From: an uncultured Prevotella sp. | GTDB lineage: Bacteria > Bacteroidota > Bacteroidia > Bacteroidales > Bacteroidaceae | Length of the DNA stretch: 54,882 bases | Assembly: GCA_944319945.1 (NCBI GenBank) | Contig: CALUFN010000011.1 | Span: 1 to 54,882 of the forward strand | Direction: 5' to 3' | Shown here: piece after piece, positions 8,316 to 16,847 of the stretch | Position numbering within the stretch: the first letter of the stretch is position 1 | Layout: each line of letters begins with the position of its first letter | The notes under the pieces: generated by a model | The model's input: only the letters and a program-made list of their open reading frames with translations | The model's database searches: none | What the model was told of the DNA's origin: nothing | Translations under genes and position numbers: made by a program

Positions 8316-8963
8316 TTAACATTCTTTAAATAAACCAGCTTGCCATTTAAAGAATTTTTGCCTTATTATTGATTTTATTTCATCCATATCTCCTTTCTGA
8401 ATGAAAGGAAGGCTTAGGCTATACGTAAGGCCCTGCCCTATGTTTGAGAAGTCGGCACTTACGATTATCGGATCAAGATACTTGCATAATTCGTCAAACC
8501 TGGTCTCGGGCATGGTGTCGGGACGATGTGTCAGCATCGACATCATCAGGCAGGCATCCCCACCGTCAGGCAGGTTGAAATGTGAATCGAGCTGCTTCCA
8601 ATCAGTCGTATAGAACTTCACCGTGCTTTCGGGCACGGGCTTGTTGACGGTCTTTATGACACACACCACTTGGGCCGTGTCGCCAAGCGGCAACAGCCTG
8701 ACTTGCATGTCGGTTACGCCGTTGAGCTTAAGCGAGGCGAAATCAGCGGCCAGCGTGTCTACAGACGTTGTGCCGTTCAAAGCGTTTTTAACGCTCGCAG
8801 CCTTCGACTCGTCGGTAAACTTGACAAGCTCCGCCGCCTGTTCGGCAGTCAAATACGGAACTACGCTCTCAGGAATGGTGGCCAAAAGGTCCTTAACAGA
8901 CTTTTGGGCTTTAACGCACTGCATGCCCAATAAAAAAACAAAAATGAGTATAAGAGTTCTCAT
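8316..8963 (-). CDS. DUF3256 family protein
   Basis: The start at 8963 is chosen because it opens directly into a signal peptide (MRTLILIFVFLLG...) ending at KAQ; a start 21 bases upstream is also possible. The mature protein of about 195 residues has the layout of DUF3256, a Bacteroidales-specific secreted family of unknown function: a helical front (SVKDLLATIPESVVPYLT) and beta-rich rear ending with SLPFIQKGDMDEI. It follows paaK by about 30 bases and could be the last gene of a comEC-paaK-DUF3256 transcript. No catalytic motif is visible. Confidence 0.75.
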   Translation of the reverse strand: MRTLILIFVFLLGMQCVKAQKSVKDLLATIPESVVPYLTAEQAAELVKFTDESKAASVKNALNGTTSVDTLAADFASLKLNGVTDMQVRLLPLGDTAQVVCVIKTVNKPVPESTVKFYTTDWKQLDSHFNLPDGGDACLMMSMLTHRPDTMPETRFDELCKYLDPIIVSADFSNIGQGLTYSLSLPFIQKGDMDEIKSIIRQKFFKWQAGLFKEC

Positions 8964-8996
8964 AAATATATTTGCGAATAACAATAATTATCAGTC

Positions 8997-10307
8997 TTAC
9001 GAACAGCGCCCGTCGCGCAAGTCACTAACGCGCACTGCCTTGCCGTCGCTCACGGGCAGCGAGCCCTTCTTCACCAGCTTCACTTTCGGCGTGAGCAATA
9101 TCTCGTCTTTCAACGCACGCTGGATGGCTTTAGTCATTTTCTGCAATTCCGAATAAACGTCTGTAGGCATGTCGTCAAGCTCTACCTCTACGGTCATCAC
9201 GTCGTTGTCGGCCACCGAGTCGAGAGTTATCAGGTAATTGCTGCCCAAACCTGGGAATCCGGCCAATATCTTCTCCACCTGCATTGGGAACACGTTTACG
9301 CCCTTGATGATGAACATGTCGTCAGTGCGCCCCTTTATGCGGTCTATGCGCCGGTGGGTCCTGCCGCACTTGCATGCACCCGGCAGTATGCGCGTGAGGT
9401 CTCTCGTGCGGTAACGCAGTATGGGCATCATGGTACGGTCGAGCGTAGTGAGCACCATCTCGCCGTACTCGCCGTCGGGCACAGGCTCGAGCGTGTCAGG
9501 ATCTACTATCTCGACAATGTAATTGTCTTCCCAAAGGTGCATGCCGTCTTGGTATTTGCACTCAAACGCCACGCCTGGACCGTTCATCTCGGTCATGCCG
9601 AAGCTGTTATATGCCTTCACGCCGAGCAAGTCCTCTATGCGCCTGCGCTGCTCTTCGGTATGCGGCTCGGCCCCGATGAATAGCGTGTGCAGCTTAGTGC
9701 TGCGCGGATCAATGCCTTCCTCACGGAACACCTCGGCGAGCCTGACGGCGTAGCTAGGTATGGCATGCAGGCAGGTGGTGCCGAAATCGCGTATGAACAT
9801 TATCTGCCTCTTGCTGTTGCCGGCCGCAGCTGGCACGGTGGTGGCTCCCAGTTTCTCGGCTCCGTACTGGAATCCCAGCCCTCCGGTGAACATCCCGTAG
9901 CCCGAACTGTTTTGAAACACGTCGGCGTCGCGGCATCCCACCATATACATGTTGCGCGCCACCATGTTAGCCCACGAGTCTATGTCGTGCCGTGAATACA
10001 CCACTACCGTAGGATGTCCGGTGGTGCCGCTCGACGAGTGTATCCGCACAGCATCCTTCATGTCGCCGCAAACAAGGCCGAACGGGTAATTGTCGCGCAG
10101 GTCCCGCTTCGTGGTGAAGGGTATCTTCCGTATGTCGTCCACGCTGCTTATAGCCTCAGGCGTTACGCCTGCCTCGCGCAGCCTGCGCCCGTAAAAGGGC
10201 GACCTGAGCGCTATCTCCACAGTGCGCCTCAGCTTTGCGGCCTGCAAGCGTCTCAACTCGCCGCGCGGCATGGTCTCAAGCTCGGGCTGCCAATATTCTC
10301 CGTTCAT
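8997..10307 (-). CDS. paaK: Phenylacetate--CoA ligase
   Basis: A 436-residue adenylate-forming enzyme of normal family length. The phosphate-binding loop SSSGTTGHPTVV lies near residues 88-99, YRTRDLT near 300 and the hinge region GRTDDMFIIKG near 330. The family activates aryl acetates to CoA thioesters with ATP. In Bacteroidales this protein commonly accompanies IorAB, whose products are aryl-acetyl-CoAs. Here iorAB lies about 5 kb upstream on the same strand, separated by comEC and the aminotransferase. A role in phenylacetate or indoleacetate exchange with the aromatic amino acid 2-oxoacids is inferred. Cytoplasmic. Confidence 0.92.
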   Translation of the reverse strand: MNGEYWQPELETMPRGELRRLQAAKLRRTVEIALRSPFYGRRLREAGVTPEAISSVDDIRKIPFTTKRDLRDNYPFGLVCGDMKDAVRIHSSSGTTGHPTVVVYSRHDIDSWANMVARNMYMVGCRDADVFQNSSGYGMFTGGLGFQYGAEKLGATTVPAAAGNSKRQIMFIRDFGTTCLHAIPSYAVRLAEVFREEGIDPRSTKLHTLFIGAEPHTEEQRRRIEDLLGVKAYNSFGMTEMNGPGVAFECKYQDGMHLWEDNYIVEIVDPDTLEPVPDGEYGEMVLTTLDRTMMPILRYRTRDLTRILPGACKCGRTHRRIDRIKGRTDDMFIIKGVNVFPMQVEKILAGFPGLGSNYLITLDSVADNDVMTVEVELDDMPTDVYSELQKMTKAIQRALKDEILLTPKVKLVKKGSLPVSDGKAVRVSDLRDGRCS

Positions 10308-10398
10308 GTAGATTGTTGTTTTAATCCGTGGTTTTACCGAAGTGCAATATTACACTTTTATTTTGACATACGCAATTAAATCCGCAGGAATTTAGTGT

Positions 10399-11937
10399 TT
10401 ACAGGCCTTGAGGCTTCTTAAATGCATTGAGCGAGCGCATCTTGCGTAGGTACGTCACGAGGATGCAGACGGAGGCTACGGCCACATAGATCATCGCCAG
10501 CTGAACAAAGTTGAGCCTGACACCTTCAACGCTCGCACCCGGCAATGAAGCCACGAACGTGACACCGGCATTCATAAAGTCGACCAGCCACGACAGCCAG
10601 TGGCACAACAGCTCCTGAAACCACGGCACACCACTCGCGCACACCACCAGCACGGCCCCGCAAAGAATAAGGAACGAGACGGGTATCACGACAAAATTGG
10701 CCAACAGGAAATAGCACGAAAAACGGCCGAAATAAAACGCCACCAGAGGCGCCACTCCTATCTGTGCCACCACGGACACTATGGTCATGCTGCAAACGTC
10801 GCGGACTAAGAACATCCTCTTTGCGCGCCCGGGCAAGGCGGAATACAGCGGACGGTAAAGCAAGACGATGAACAAGACTGAGACGAACGACATCTGGAAG
10901 CCTACGTCGTAAAGGTTAAGCGGACTGCAAAGAAGCACCGCCACGGCGGCTAAGGCGAGCGAGTTTGGCGACATGTTGTCGCGGTTGAGCAACGTCGTAA
11001 ACGAACACAACGTAAGCATTACGGCCGAGCGCACGGCCGACACGGGCAAGCCTACGATGAACACGTAGGCCCATACGGCGCACACGACCGTAACCTGCAC
11101 GACAAGCCAACGCCGCCTACGCAGGAATACGAACGACAAGATGGAATAAATGATGCCGAGATGAAGGCCTGACAACGACAACACATGCAACGCCCCGGAG
11201 ACGGAATAGTCGTCGATAAGACTATCGGGCATGGACACCCGCTCGCCGAGGGTCATAGCCGTCAGCACGGCATAGCCGTTGCCGCTGAAGCCGAGCCGCC
11301 TGAAGTCGTCAAGCAGCTTGGCACGAAAGGCCAACGCCGATATCCTGACACGCCACAAGAGTGGCAAATCCCTAAGAGAGACGGCCTCCAGCCGCCACTC
11401 GTCTGCCCTGATAAACGTAGTGGCTGAATATCCGTGGTAAAGCAGATATCGGCCGTAATCGAAGTCGGCCCCCGGATAACTCGCCGGCCTCTCAAATTCA
11501 GAAAAGGCCTTGATACCGTAGCCTGGCTTAAGGCTCTCGGCCCTATTGTCGCGGAGAAATGACGCCTTGACCTTAAACGGACGACCGATGCCGGTGACTA
11601 TTGCGTCGCAACGCACCGTCTTTCCGACGGCCTCGGGACTGCCTACTATTACCGCCGAATATCCTACGCCGCGGCCGGGCAATGCCCTTCCGACGCTCGA
11701 CAGCTCTGACACGGTAAGGCATCCGCCGATGAACGCCGACGCAAGAAACAGCGCAACGCTCTGGGCCACGCCGTATCTTCGCAGCAAAAGCGCCGCCGCC
11801 ACAGACAAGGCAAAGGCCGAAAACCAAGCGACTGATGACACTTGGCCGTAAGTTTTCTCGCCGACGACGATGCCCACGATAATAAACAGCGCCAGCCGCA
11901 ACATGGGGTAAAGCTGGATACGCAGGTTGGTCTTCAT
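10399..11937 (-). CDS. comEC: ComEC/Rec2-family competence DNA channel
   Basis: This 512-residue polytopic inner-membrane protein has an N-terminal DUF4131-like beta domain (about 60-170) followed by the Competence domain. The hallmark LHVLSLSGLHLG stretch lies near residue 250, and the rest is a series of hydrophobic helices up to the C-terminus. The family forms the channel through which single-stranded DNA enters during natural transformation. The C-terminal metallo-beta-lactamase-like domain of longer ComEC proteins is absent, which is usual in Bacteroidetes. The start gives a short cytoplasmic lead before the first helix; M12 is an alternative. Confidence 0.9.
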   Translation of the reverse strand: MKTNLRIQLYPMLRLALFIIVGIVVGEKTYGQVSSVAWFSAFALSVAAALLLRRYGVAQSVALFLASAFIGGCLTVSELSSVGRALPGRGVGYSAVIVGSPEAVGKTVRCDAIVTGIGRPFKVKASFLRDNRAESLKPGYGIKAFSEFERPASYPGADFDYGRYLLYHGYSATTFIRADEWRLEAVSLRDLPLLWRVRISALAFRAKLLDDFRRLGFSGNGYAVLTAMTLGERVSMPDSLIDDYSVSGALHVLSLSGLHLGIIYSILSFVFLRRRRWLVVQVTVVCAVWAYVFIVGLPVSAVRSAVMLTLCSFTTLLNRDNMSPNSLALAAVAVLLCSPLNLYDVGFQMSFVSVLFIVLLYRPLYSALPGRAKRMFLVRDVCSMTIVSVVAQIGVAPLVAFYFGRFSCYFLLANFVVIPVSFLILCGAVLVVCASGVPWFQELLCHWLSWLVDFMNAGVTFVASLPGASVEGVRLNFVQLAMIYVAVASVCILVTYLRKMRSLNAFKKPQGL

Positions 11938-12127
11938 CTTAGTTTTAAGTCAAATTAAGGCTAAACGTGCGGCGCATGCGTGCCTGCGCCGCCTCAAGGC
12001 TCTACAAAAATAAGCATAATATGCGACAAACGCGGCGACACCTTATATAATTTAACTAATTTAACCCCAACCGGTCTCATCGGGCTTCCTCCTTGGCTTG
12101 CGTTCATGCCAAAATCCAAAGGTTTAC

Positions 12128-12215
12128 CGGAAGCCACTTATCACGCCGCAAAAGGTAACCTTTCACGCTGCAAGAAACCACATTTCACAAGACAAAACGA
12201 GGCCTTTTGCAAAAC
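12128..12215. repeat. 22-base-period palindrome array, locus B
   Basis: Cores start at 12128 (decayed), 12150, 12172 and 12194. The best is AAAAGGTAACCTTTC (12150-12164), identical in minus-strand reading to one core at 36450. Linkers include ACGCCGC and ACGCTGC. The array is followed near 12230 by CTGACTGTCAACG, which also flanks the array at 36400 in the other orientation. It occupies the 490-base gap between divergent comEC and the EFR1 gene, which otherwise holds only the EFR1 promoter. Confidence 0.6.
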
Positions 12216-12373
12216 GAGTGACAACAGACTGACTGTCAACGTTTTACAAGACGATCAAGAATCAGAGGTGCGCCAATGTCACGCGAATGTAAAGAGCAGC
12301 GGCATTTTTCTCGTCATCAAGATTTTTACATTATCTTTAAAATGAAAATAAAAGTTCGTTTCATCCGCTTTTA

Positions 12374-12405
12374 TTTTGCATTCCAGTAGACTTACATTAT
12401 CTTTG
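12374..12405 (+). promoter_or_regulatory. Promoter of the EFR1-family gene
   Basis: TTTTG (12374-12378), a 19-base spacer and TATCTTTG (12398-12405) form a perfect Bacteroidetes promoter, 23 bases before the ATG. Confidence 0.72.
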
Positions 12406-12428
12406 CACCCAACCAAAACATCCTTATC

Positions 12429-13199
12429 ATGATTTTCTACCTTTCATGCACAGGCAACACTAAGTGGGCGGCTGAAGCCATAAGCAAGGCTACCGGCGAA
12501 CGGATGATAAACATGGCCGAGACTGAAAGCGGCGAAACAAGCTACACGCTCGACGGCGACGAACGCATAGGGTTTTGTTTTCCCGTACACGGCTGGCGAC
12601 CGCCTAAGATTGTGCGCGACTTCGTAAGAAGGCTTGAAATAAGCGAAGCCGACGGCCACTACTGCTATGCGCTGTGCACGGCCGGAGACACTATCGGCGA
12701 AACCATTGACATAATGAGAGCCGACCTCAAGGCTCGCGGCATAAGGCTCGACTGTGCTTTCTCGCTGCTGATGCCCGAGTCGTATGTCGGACTGCCGTTC
12801 ATGGACGTAGACAAGCCCGAAAACGAAAAACGTAAAAAAGATAAAGCCGCCACAAAGTTGAAAAAGGCCATCGAGGCGATAACGGCGAAAAGGCAAGGCA
12901 CTGAAGACCTCGACATTGGGCACTGGCCGCGCATCAACAGCCGTCTGATAGGCGGCGTGTTCACGAAATACATGATAACCGACAAGCCTTTCCGTGTGAC
13001 GGCCGACAAATGCGTAAAATGCGGCGCGTGCGTCAAGGCGTGTCCCATAGGAAACGTAACCCCCGACGAACACGGCAAGCCGACATGGAACCTCGACGGC
13101 TCGTGTCTCGCATGCTTCTCATGCTACCACCACTGCCCTACCCACGCCATTGAATACGGCAACAGGACAAAATATAAGGGGCAATATTTCTATAAGTGA
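12429..13199 (+). CDS. EFR1-family flavodoxin-ferredoxin fusion
   Basis: The 256-residue protein starts with a flavodoxin-like FMN fold (YLSCTGNTKWAAE, residues 4-16; a second glycine-rich loop near 78). It ends with two [4Fe-4S] motifs, CVKCGACVKACP (about 196-207) and CLACFSCYHHCP (about 227-238). This is the EFR1 arrangement, a soluble electron carrier of anaerobes. Partner enzymes are unknown, but PFOR and IorAB in this window both need such carriers. It is a single gene with its own promoter and a convergent hairpin terminator just downstream. Confidence 0.88.
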   Translation: MIFYLSCTGNTKWAAEAISKATGERMINMAETESGETSYTLDGDERIGFCFPVHGWRPPKIVRDFVRRLEISEADGHYCYALCTAGDTIGETIDIMRADLKARGIRLDCAFSLLMPESYVGLPFMDVDKPENEKRKKDKAATKLKKAIEAITAKRQGTEDLDIGHWPRINSRLIGGVFTKYMITDKPFRVTADKCVKCGACVKACPIGNVTPDEHGKPTWNLDGSCLACFSCYHHCPTHAIEYGNRTKYKGQYFYK

Positions 13200-13213
13200 A
13201 GAATTAAAAAATT

Positions 13214-13273
13214 AAGAGTTAAGAAAAATACCCTTGCCGGTTTATTGCCGCAAGGGTATTTTTCTTAACTCTT
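13214..13273. terminator. Bidirectional long-hairpin terminator
   Basis: A perfect 23-pair stem (13214-13236 with 13251-13273), including AAGAGTTAAGAAAAATACCC, lies between the convergent EFR1 gene and the aminotransferase gene. More TTAACTCTTAATTC repeat follows the right arm and overlaps the aminotransferase stop codon. Confidence 0.75.
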
Positions 13274-13285
13274 AGTTCTTAACTC

Positions 13286-14602
13286 TTAATTCACGTTGTT
13301 GTTCTCCTCGAACACGGCCATGCGCCTGTCAAGCTCTTCCATCTGGCGGTTTTCGATGAATGAAGTACATACGCGGAGACCGTTCTGATGGCTGCCTGTG
13401 GTGACAAGGCAGATGGCACTCACACCGTAATACATGAGTTCATGGGCGAGTTCGCCACCCGTCATGCCCGGATAGCCTATCGTGAAATAGAAACCGTCGG
13501 CAATGTCTTCGTCCAAATCCTTGTCGTAAACGATGTAAAAGCCGTGCTTGCGGAAGATTTCCTTCAACTTACGGGCACGCCTGCCGTATACGCTAATATC
13601 TCCGCGGAAGTCGTAATCGCCGTCGGATGCGGCCTTAAGCATGGCCGCCATCGCATATTGGGCGCTATGGCTCGTACCTGACGACAGGGCGTAAAGCATG
13701 CGCGTAGAGAAGACAAGGCCGAATGGCAAGCCCTCGTATCTTGCTCCCAAGTCGTCGTAATGACGGCGGAAGAGCTTGTCGCTGATGCATACCACGCCGA
13801 TACGCTCGCCCGCATAGCTGAATGCTTTGCTGCCGCTTATCAGCAGCATGTAGTTGTCCGTGTAGCGGGCAACGGTTGCCTGATAAGGAGGCTGGAACGG
13901 AACGCTCAACTGCTTGCGGAAATCCATTGCGAAATAAGCGAGGTCTTCCATCACCACGGTGTCATACTTGGTGGCAAGAGTGCCGATAGTCTTCAGCTCG
14001 TCCTCGTTAAAGCAAATCCACGAAGGATTGTTGGGGTTGCTGTAAACAATGGCGCAGATATTACCTTTGCTAAGATAACTCTCAAGTTTTTCGCCGAGCT
14101 TATCTCCTCGGAAGTCGTAAACGTCGAACGTTTCATACTTCACTCCGAGCACCTGCAGCTGCATCTTCTGCACGGGGAAGCCCGGGTCTATGAAGAGCAC
14201 AGTGTCTTTACGCTTATCAGCCTGCGAACAGGTAAGAAACGCAGCGAACGTGCCCTGCATGCTTCCGCATACAGGCACGCAGCTTTCAGCCGATACGTCA
14301 ACTCCGATAAACGCCTTGACGAAGCGCGACGCCTCGCTCTTTAGCACGGGATAGCCCTGAATGTCGGGATAAGAATGCGCAATGCCGTCTTGCAAAGCCT
14401 TAATCTGCGCCTCTACGCCGACATGCGATGCGGGCAGGCCGGGGATGCCCATCTCCAGCTTTATGAACTCAACACCCGACTCCCTTTCGGCATAAGCCGC
14501 CACAGACTTCACCTCGCGTATCGTGGCTTTCTCAAAATCCTGTATGCCAAAGTCTTTTATGGCGTTGTCAACAAGTTCCTTATTAATTGGTGTCTGCTGC
14601 AT
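13286..14602 (-). CDS. PLP-dependent aminotransferase (class I/II)
   Basis: 438 residues, fold type I. The PLP lysine lies in SGSKAFSYAGERIG near residue 256, with the aspartate/tyrosine region VVMEDLAYFAMD upstream and YSNPNNPSW as the substrate/cofactor loop. The gene lies 12 bases after iorB, so the pair is almost certainly co-transcribed. An enzyme that interconverts aromatic (or branched) amino acids with the 2-oxoacids used by IorAB is the natural reading. The exact substrate cannot be told from sequence. Its final codons lie in short-period repeat sequence. Confidence 0.88.
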   Translation of the reverse strand: MQQTPINKELVDNAIKDFGIQDFEKATIREVKSVAAYAERESGVEFIKLEMGIPGLPASHVGVEAQIKALQDGIAHSYPDIQGYPVLKSEASRFVKAFIGVDVSAESCVPVCGSMQGTFAAFLTCSQADKRKDTVLFIDPGFPVQKMQLQVLGVKYETFDVYDFRGDKLGEKLESYLSKGNICAIVYSNPNNPSWICFNEDELKTIGTLATKYDTVVMEDLAYFAMDFRKQLSVPFQPPYQATVARYTDNYMLLISGSKAFSYAGERIGVVCISDKLFRRHYDDLGARYEGLPFGLVFSTRMLYALSSGTSHSAQYAMAAMLKAASDGDYDFRGDISVYGRRARKLKEIFRKHGFYIVYDKDLDEDIADGFYFTIGYPGMTGGELAHELMYYGVSAICLVTTGSHQNGLRVCTSFIENRQMEELDRRMAVFEENNNVN

Positions 14603-14614
14603 ATTGCCTAAATT

Positions 14615-15205
14615 TCACTTGTCCCCATGTTTGCTAAAACAATCAATACCAATGGCAAGGGCCTTGATGTTGGCCTCAACCACGCTCTCTCCCTTGCGGC
14701 CGAAGACGCTCCTTATGGCGTTCTCGATCTTATCGCGGTCTATGCCGATGGCTCCCAACGCCGCACCAAGCAGTATGACATTGGCCGAACGCGGGATGCC
14801 GTTGTCTTTAGCGAGAGCCTCGATATCTATCGACACTACGTTTCTCATCTTGGCGTATTCAGCCTTGATCTTCTCAATGTCAGGATAATTAGGAATGTTG
14901 ACGAACGGCGCGCTCGACGTGATTATCCACCCGTTCTCCTTATTAAGATATGGCAGATAGCGTAAAGCCTCCATCGGTTCCATTGATATTATCACGTCTG
15001 CCGAGCCTTTGGCGATAAGGTCGCTGTGTATCGGTGACGACGATATGCGCAGGTTGCTCTGTACGTCGCCGCCGCGTTGCGACATTCCGTGCACCTCGGC
15101 CTGCTTGATGTTAAGCCCTTCACGCAGAGCTGCTTCACCTATTATTGTAGCGATAGAGAGTATGCCTTGTCCGCCTACTCCGCAAAGAATTATGTCCGTT
15201 TTCAT
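14615..15205 (-). CDS. iorB: Indolepyruvate:ferredoxin oxidoreductase, beta subunit
   Basis: The start at 15205 is chosen because it overlaps the iorA stop in ATGA and is preceded by an unusually strong ribosome site, AGGAGGG. A longer frame upstream would run deep into iorA. The 196-residue protein carries the gamma-type POR domain with VGGQGILS (residues 8-15) and EVHGMSQRGGDVQSNLR. It forms the second chain of the enzyme that oxidatively decarboxylates aryl pyruvates to aryl-acetyl-CoA, reducing ferredoxin; in Bacteroidales it may run in reverse to build aromatic amino acids from aryl acetates. Confidence 0.93.
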   Translation of the reverse strand: MKTDIILCGVGGQGILSIATIIGEAALREGLNIKQAEVHGMSQRGGDVQSNLRISSSPIHSDLIAKGSADVIISMEPMEALRYLPYLNKENGWIITSSAPFVNIPNYPDIEKIKAEYAKMRNVVSIDIEALAKDNGIPRSANVILLGAALGAIGIDRDKIENAIRSVFGRKGESVVEANIKALAIGIDCFSKHGDK

Positions 15206-16815
15206 TTTGTCTGCCCTCCTTTCTGTTTCTTTTCCCTGATGTGTCTTTGCAATGTCTGCATGCATTCGCGGCACGGAATTATCACGCTGACACCGTGGTA
15301 TTCTATTTCTTCACGCAAGATTCTCGTTATCTCAGGCATGTTTTTCGGCAATGGCACTACGGTCTTGAGATGCTCGTTGTCAAGCCCTAAGCCGCGACAT
15401 ATCGCCTCCAGCTTGTTCGTGCCGGCAGAGTCCTGCCCTCCGGTCATGGCCGTAGTCAGGTTATCGCTTATTATCACGGTAATGTCTGCATTCTCATTGA
15501 TGGCGTCAAGCAGTCCGGTCATGCCCGAATGAGTGAACGTAGAGTCGCCTATTACGGCTACGGCAGGCCACAGTCCTGCATCCGAAGCACCCTTAGCCAT
15601 CGTTATGCTCGCACCCATGTCGACCGTGGAATGCAAAGCCTTGTACGGCGGCAACGCTCCCAACGTGTAACATCCGATATCGCCGAACACCCTTGCGTTA
15701 GGATAATCTTCAAGCACTTCGTTCAAAGCCGCATACACGTCCCTGTGTCCGCAGCCTTGACAAAGTGCCGGCGGACGCGGAACAACATTCTCGCTCGGGG
15801 CGTAACAGTCATCAGAGACGGCACCCAAAGCCTTCCTCACGATGTCGGGAGTCAACTCGCCGGTGCGCGGAAGGTCGCCCGTCAGCTTGCCCTTGATTAC
15901 TGAATTGCCAGGCATTACGCCATTAAGGATGTCTTCGATGAATGGTTGTCCCTCTTCAATCACGAGCACGTTGTCACATTCTTCGGTCATCTTACGCAAC
16001 AACTTCTTAGGCAACGGGTAATGATTGATCTTCAACACAGGATAAGGACATCCGTCTGGATAACATTCATTAAGGTAATTGATGCCGATGCCACCCGTAA
16101 CTATACCGAGCGAATGGTCTGAACCGTCGACAAACTTATTATAACAACTGTCAACGGAGTCTTGCTCCAGCTCTTTCTGCTGCGCCGTAACAATGTCGTT
16201 GCGGCGGCGTGCCATAGCAGGCAGAAGCACCCAGTCACTCGGCTTCGCGTCGAAATTCATAGCCTTCTGCTCCATTGCCGCGTCACGGATCTCAACCACC
16301 GCCCTGCTGTGTGCCATTCTCGTAGTAACGCGCATCAATACGGGCAGATGCATACGCTCACTGTAATCAAAGGCGAAGAACACCATGTCATAGGCTTCCT
16401 GCTGGTTAGACGGTTCCAGACACGGCACCATGGCAAACTTGGCATAGAAGCGGCTGTCCTGCTCATCTTGCGAAGAATGCATCGACGGGTCGTCGGCCAC
16501 GAGCACCACTACTCCGCCGTTAGTTCCCGTCATGGCTGAATTTACGAACGGATCCGCACACACGTTCAGGCCGACGTGCTTCATGCAAACCAAAGCCCTC
16601 TTCCCCATAAACGACATGCCGAGGGCCTCCTCCATTGCCGTTTTCTCATTAACAGACCATTTCCTATGGATGTTACGCTCCTTAGCGACCGCTGAGTTCT
16701 GGATATACTCCGTAATTTCGGTCGACGGTGTACCGGGATAAGCATAAACTCCGCTCAAGCCTGCGTCTATGGCAGCTTGGGCAATGGCTTCGTCTCCTAA
16801 CAATAATTTCTTCAT
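15202..16815 (-). CDS. iorA: Indolepyruvate:ferredoxin oxidoreductase, alpha subunit
   Basis: The 537-residue alpha chain has the pyrimidine-binding domain first (AYPGTPSTEIT near residue 25) and the thiamin-diphosphate domain later (LCQGCGHRDVY near 353, GDIGCYTLG near 380, GDSTFTHSGMTGL near 425). Many IorA proteins end with a two-cluster ferredoxin domain. Here the chain ends soon after CRECMQ, so that domain is missing and electrons must leave by another carrier. The gene follows DUF4861 by 32 bases and overlaps iorB by four. Confidence 0.93.
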   Translation of the reverse strand: MKKLLLGDEAIAQAAIDAGLSGVYAYPGTPSTEITEYIQNSAVAKERNIHRKWSVNEKTAMEEALGMSFMGKRALVCMKHVGLNVCADPFVNSAMTGTNGGVVVLVADDPSMHSSQDEQDSRFYAKFAMVPCLEPSNQQEAYDMVFFAFDYSERMHLPVLMRVTTRMAHSRAVVEIRDAAMEQKAMNFDAKPSDWVLLPAMARRRNDIVTAQQKELEQDSVDSCYNKFVDGSDHSLGIVTGGIGINYLNECYPDGCPYPVLKINHYPLPKKLLRKMTEECDNVLVIEEGQPFIEDILNGVMPGNSVIKGKLTGDLPRTGELTPDIVRKALGAVSDDCYAPSENVVPRPPALCQGCGHRDVYAALNEVLEDYPNARVFGDIGCYTLGALPPYKALHSTVDMGASITMAKGASDAGLWPAVAVIGDSTFTHSGMTGLLDAINENADITVIISDNLTTAMTGGQDSAGTNKLEAICRGLGLDNEHLKTVVPLPKNMPEITRILREEIEYHGVSVIIPCRECMQTLQRHIREKKQKGGQTK

Positions 16816-16847
16816 TGCATTAGATTTAAAGTCAACAAATATTATGT

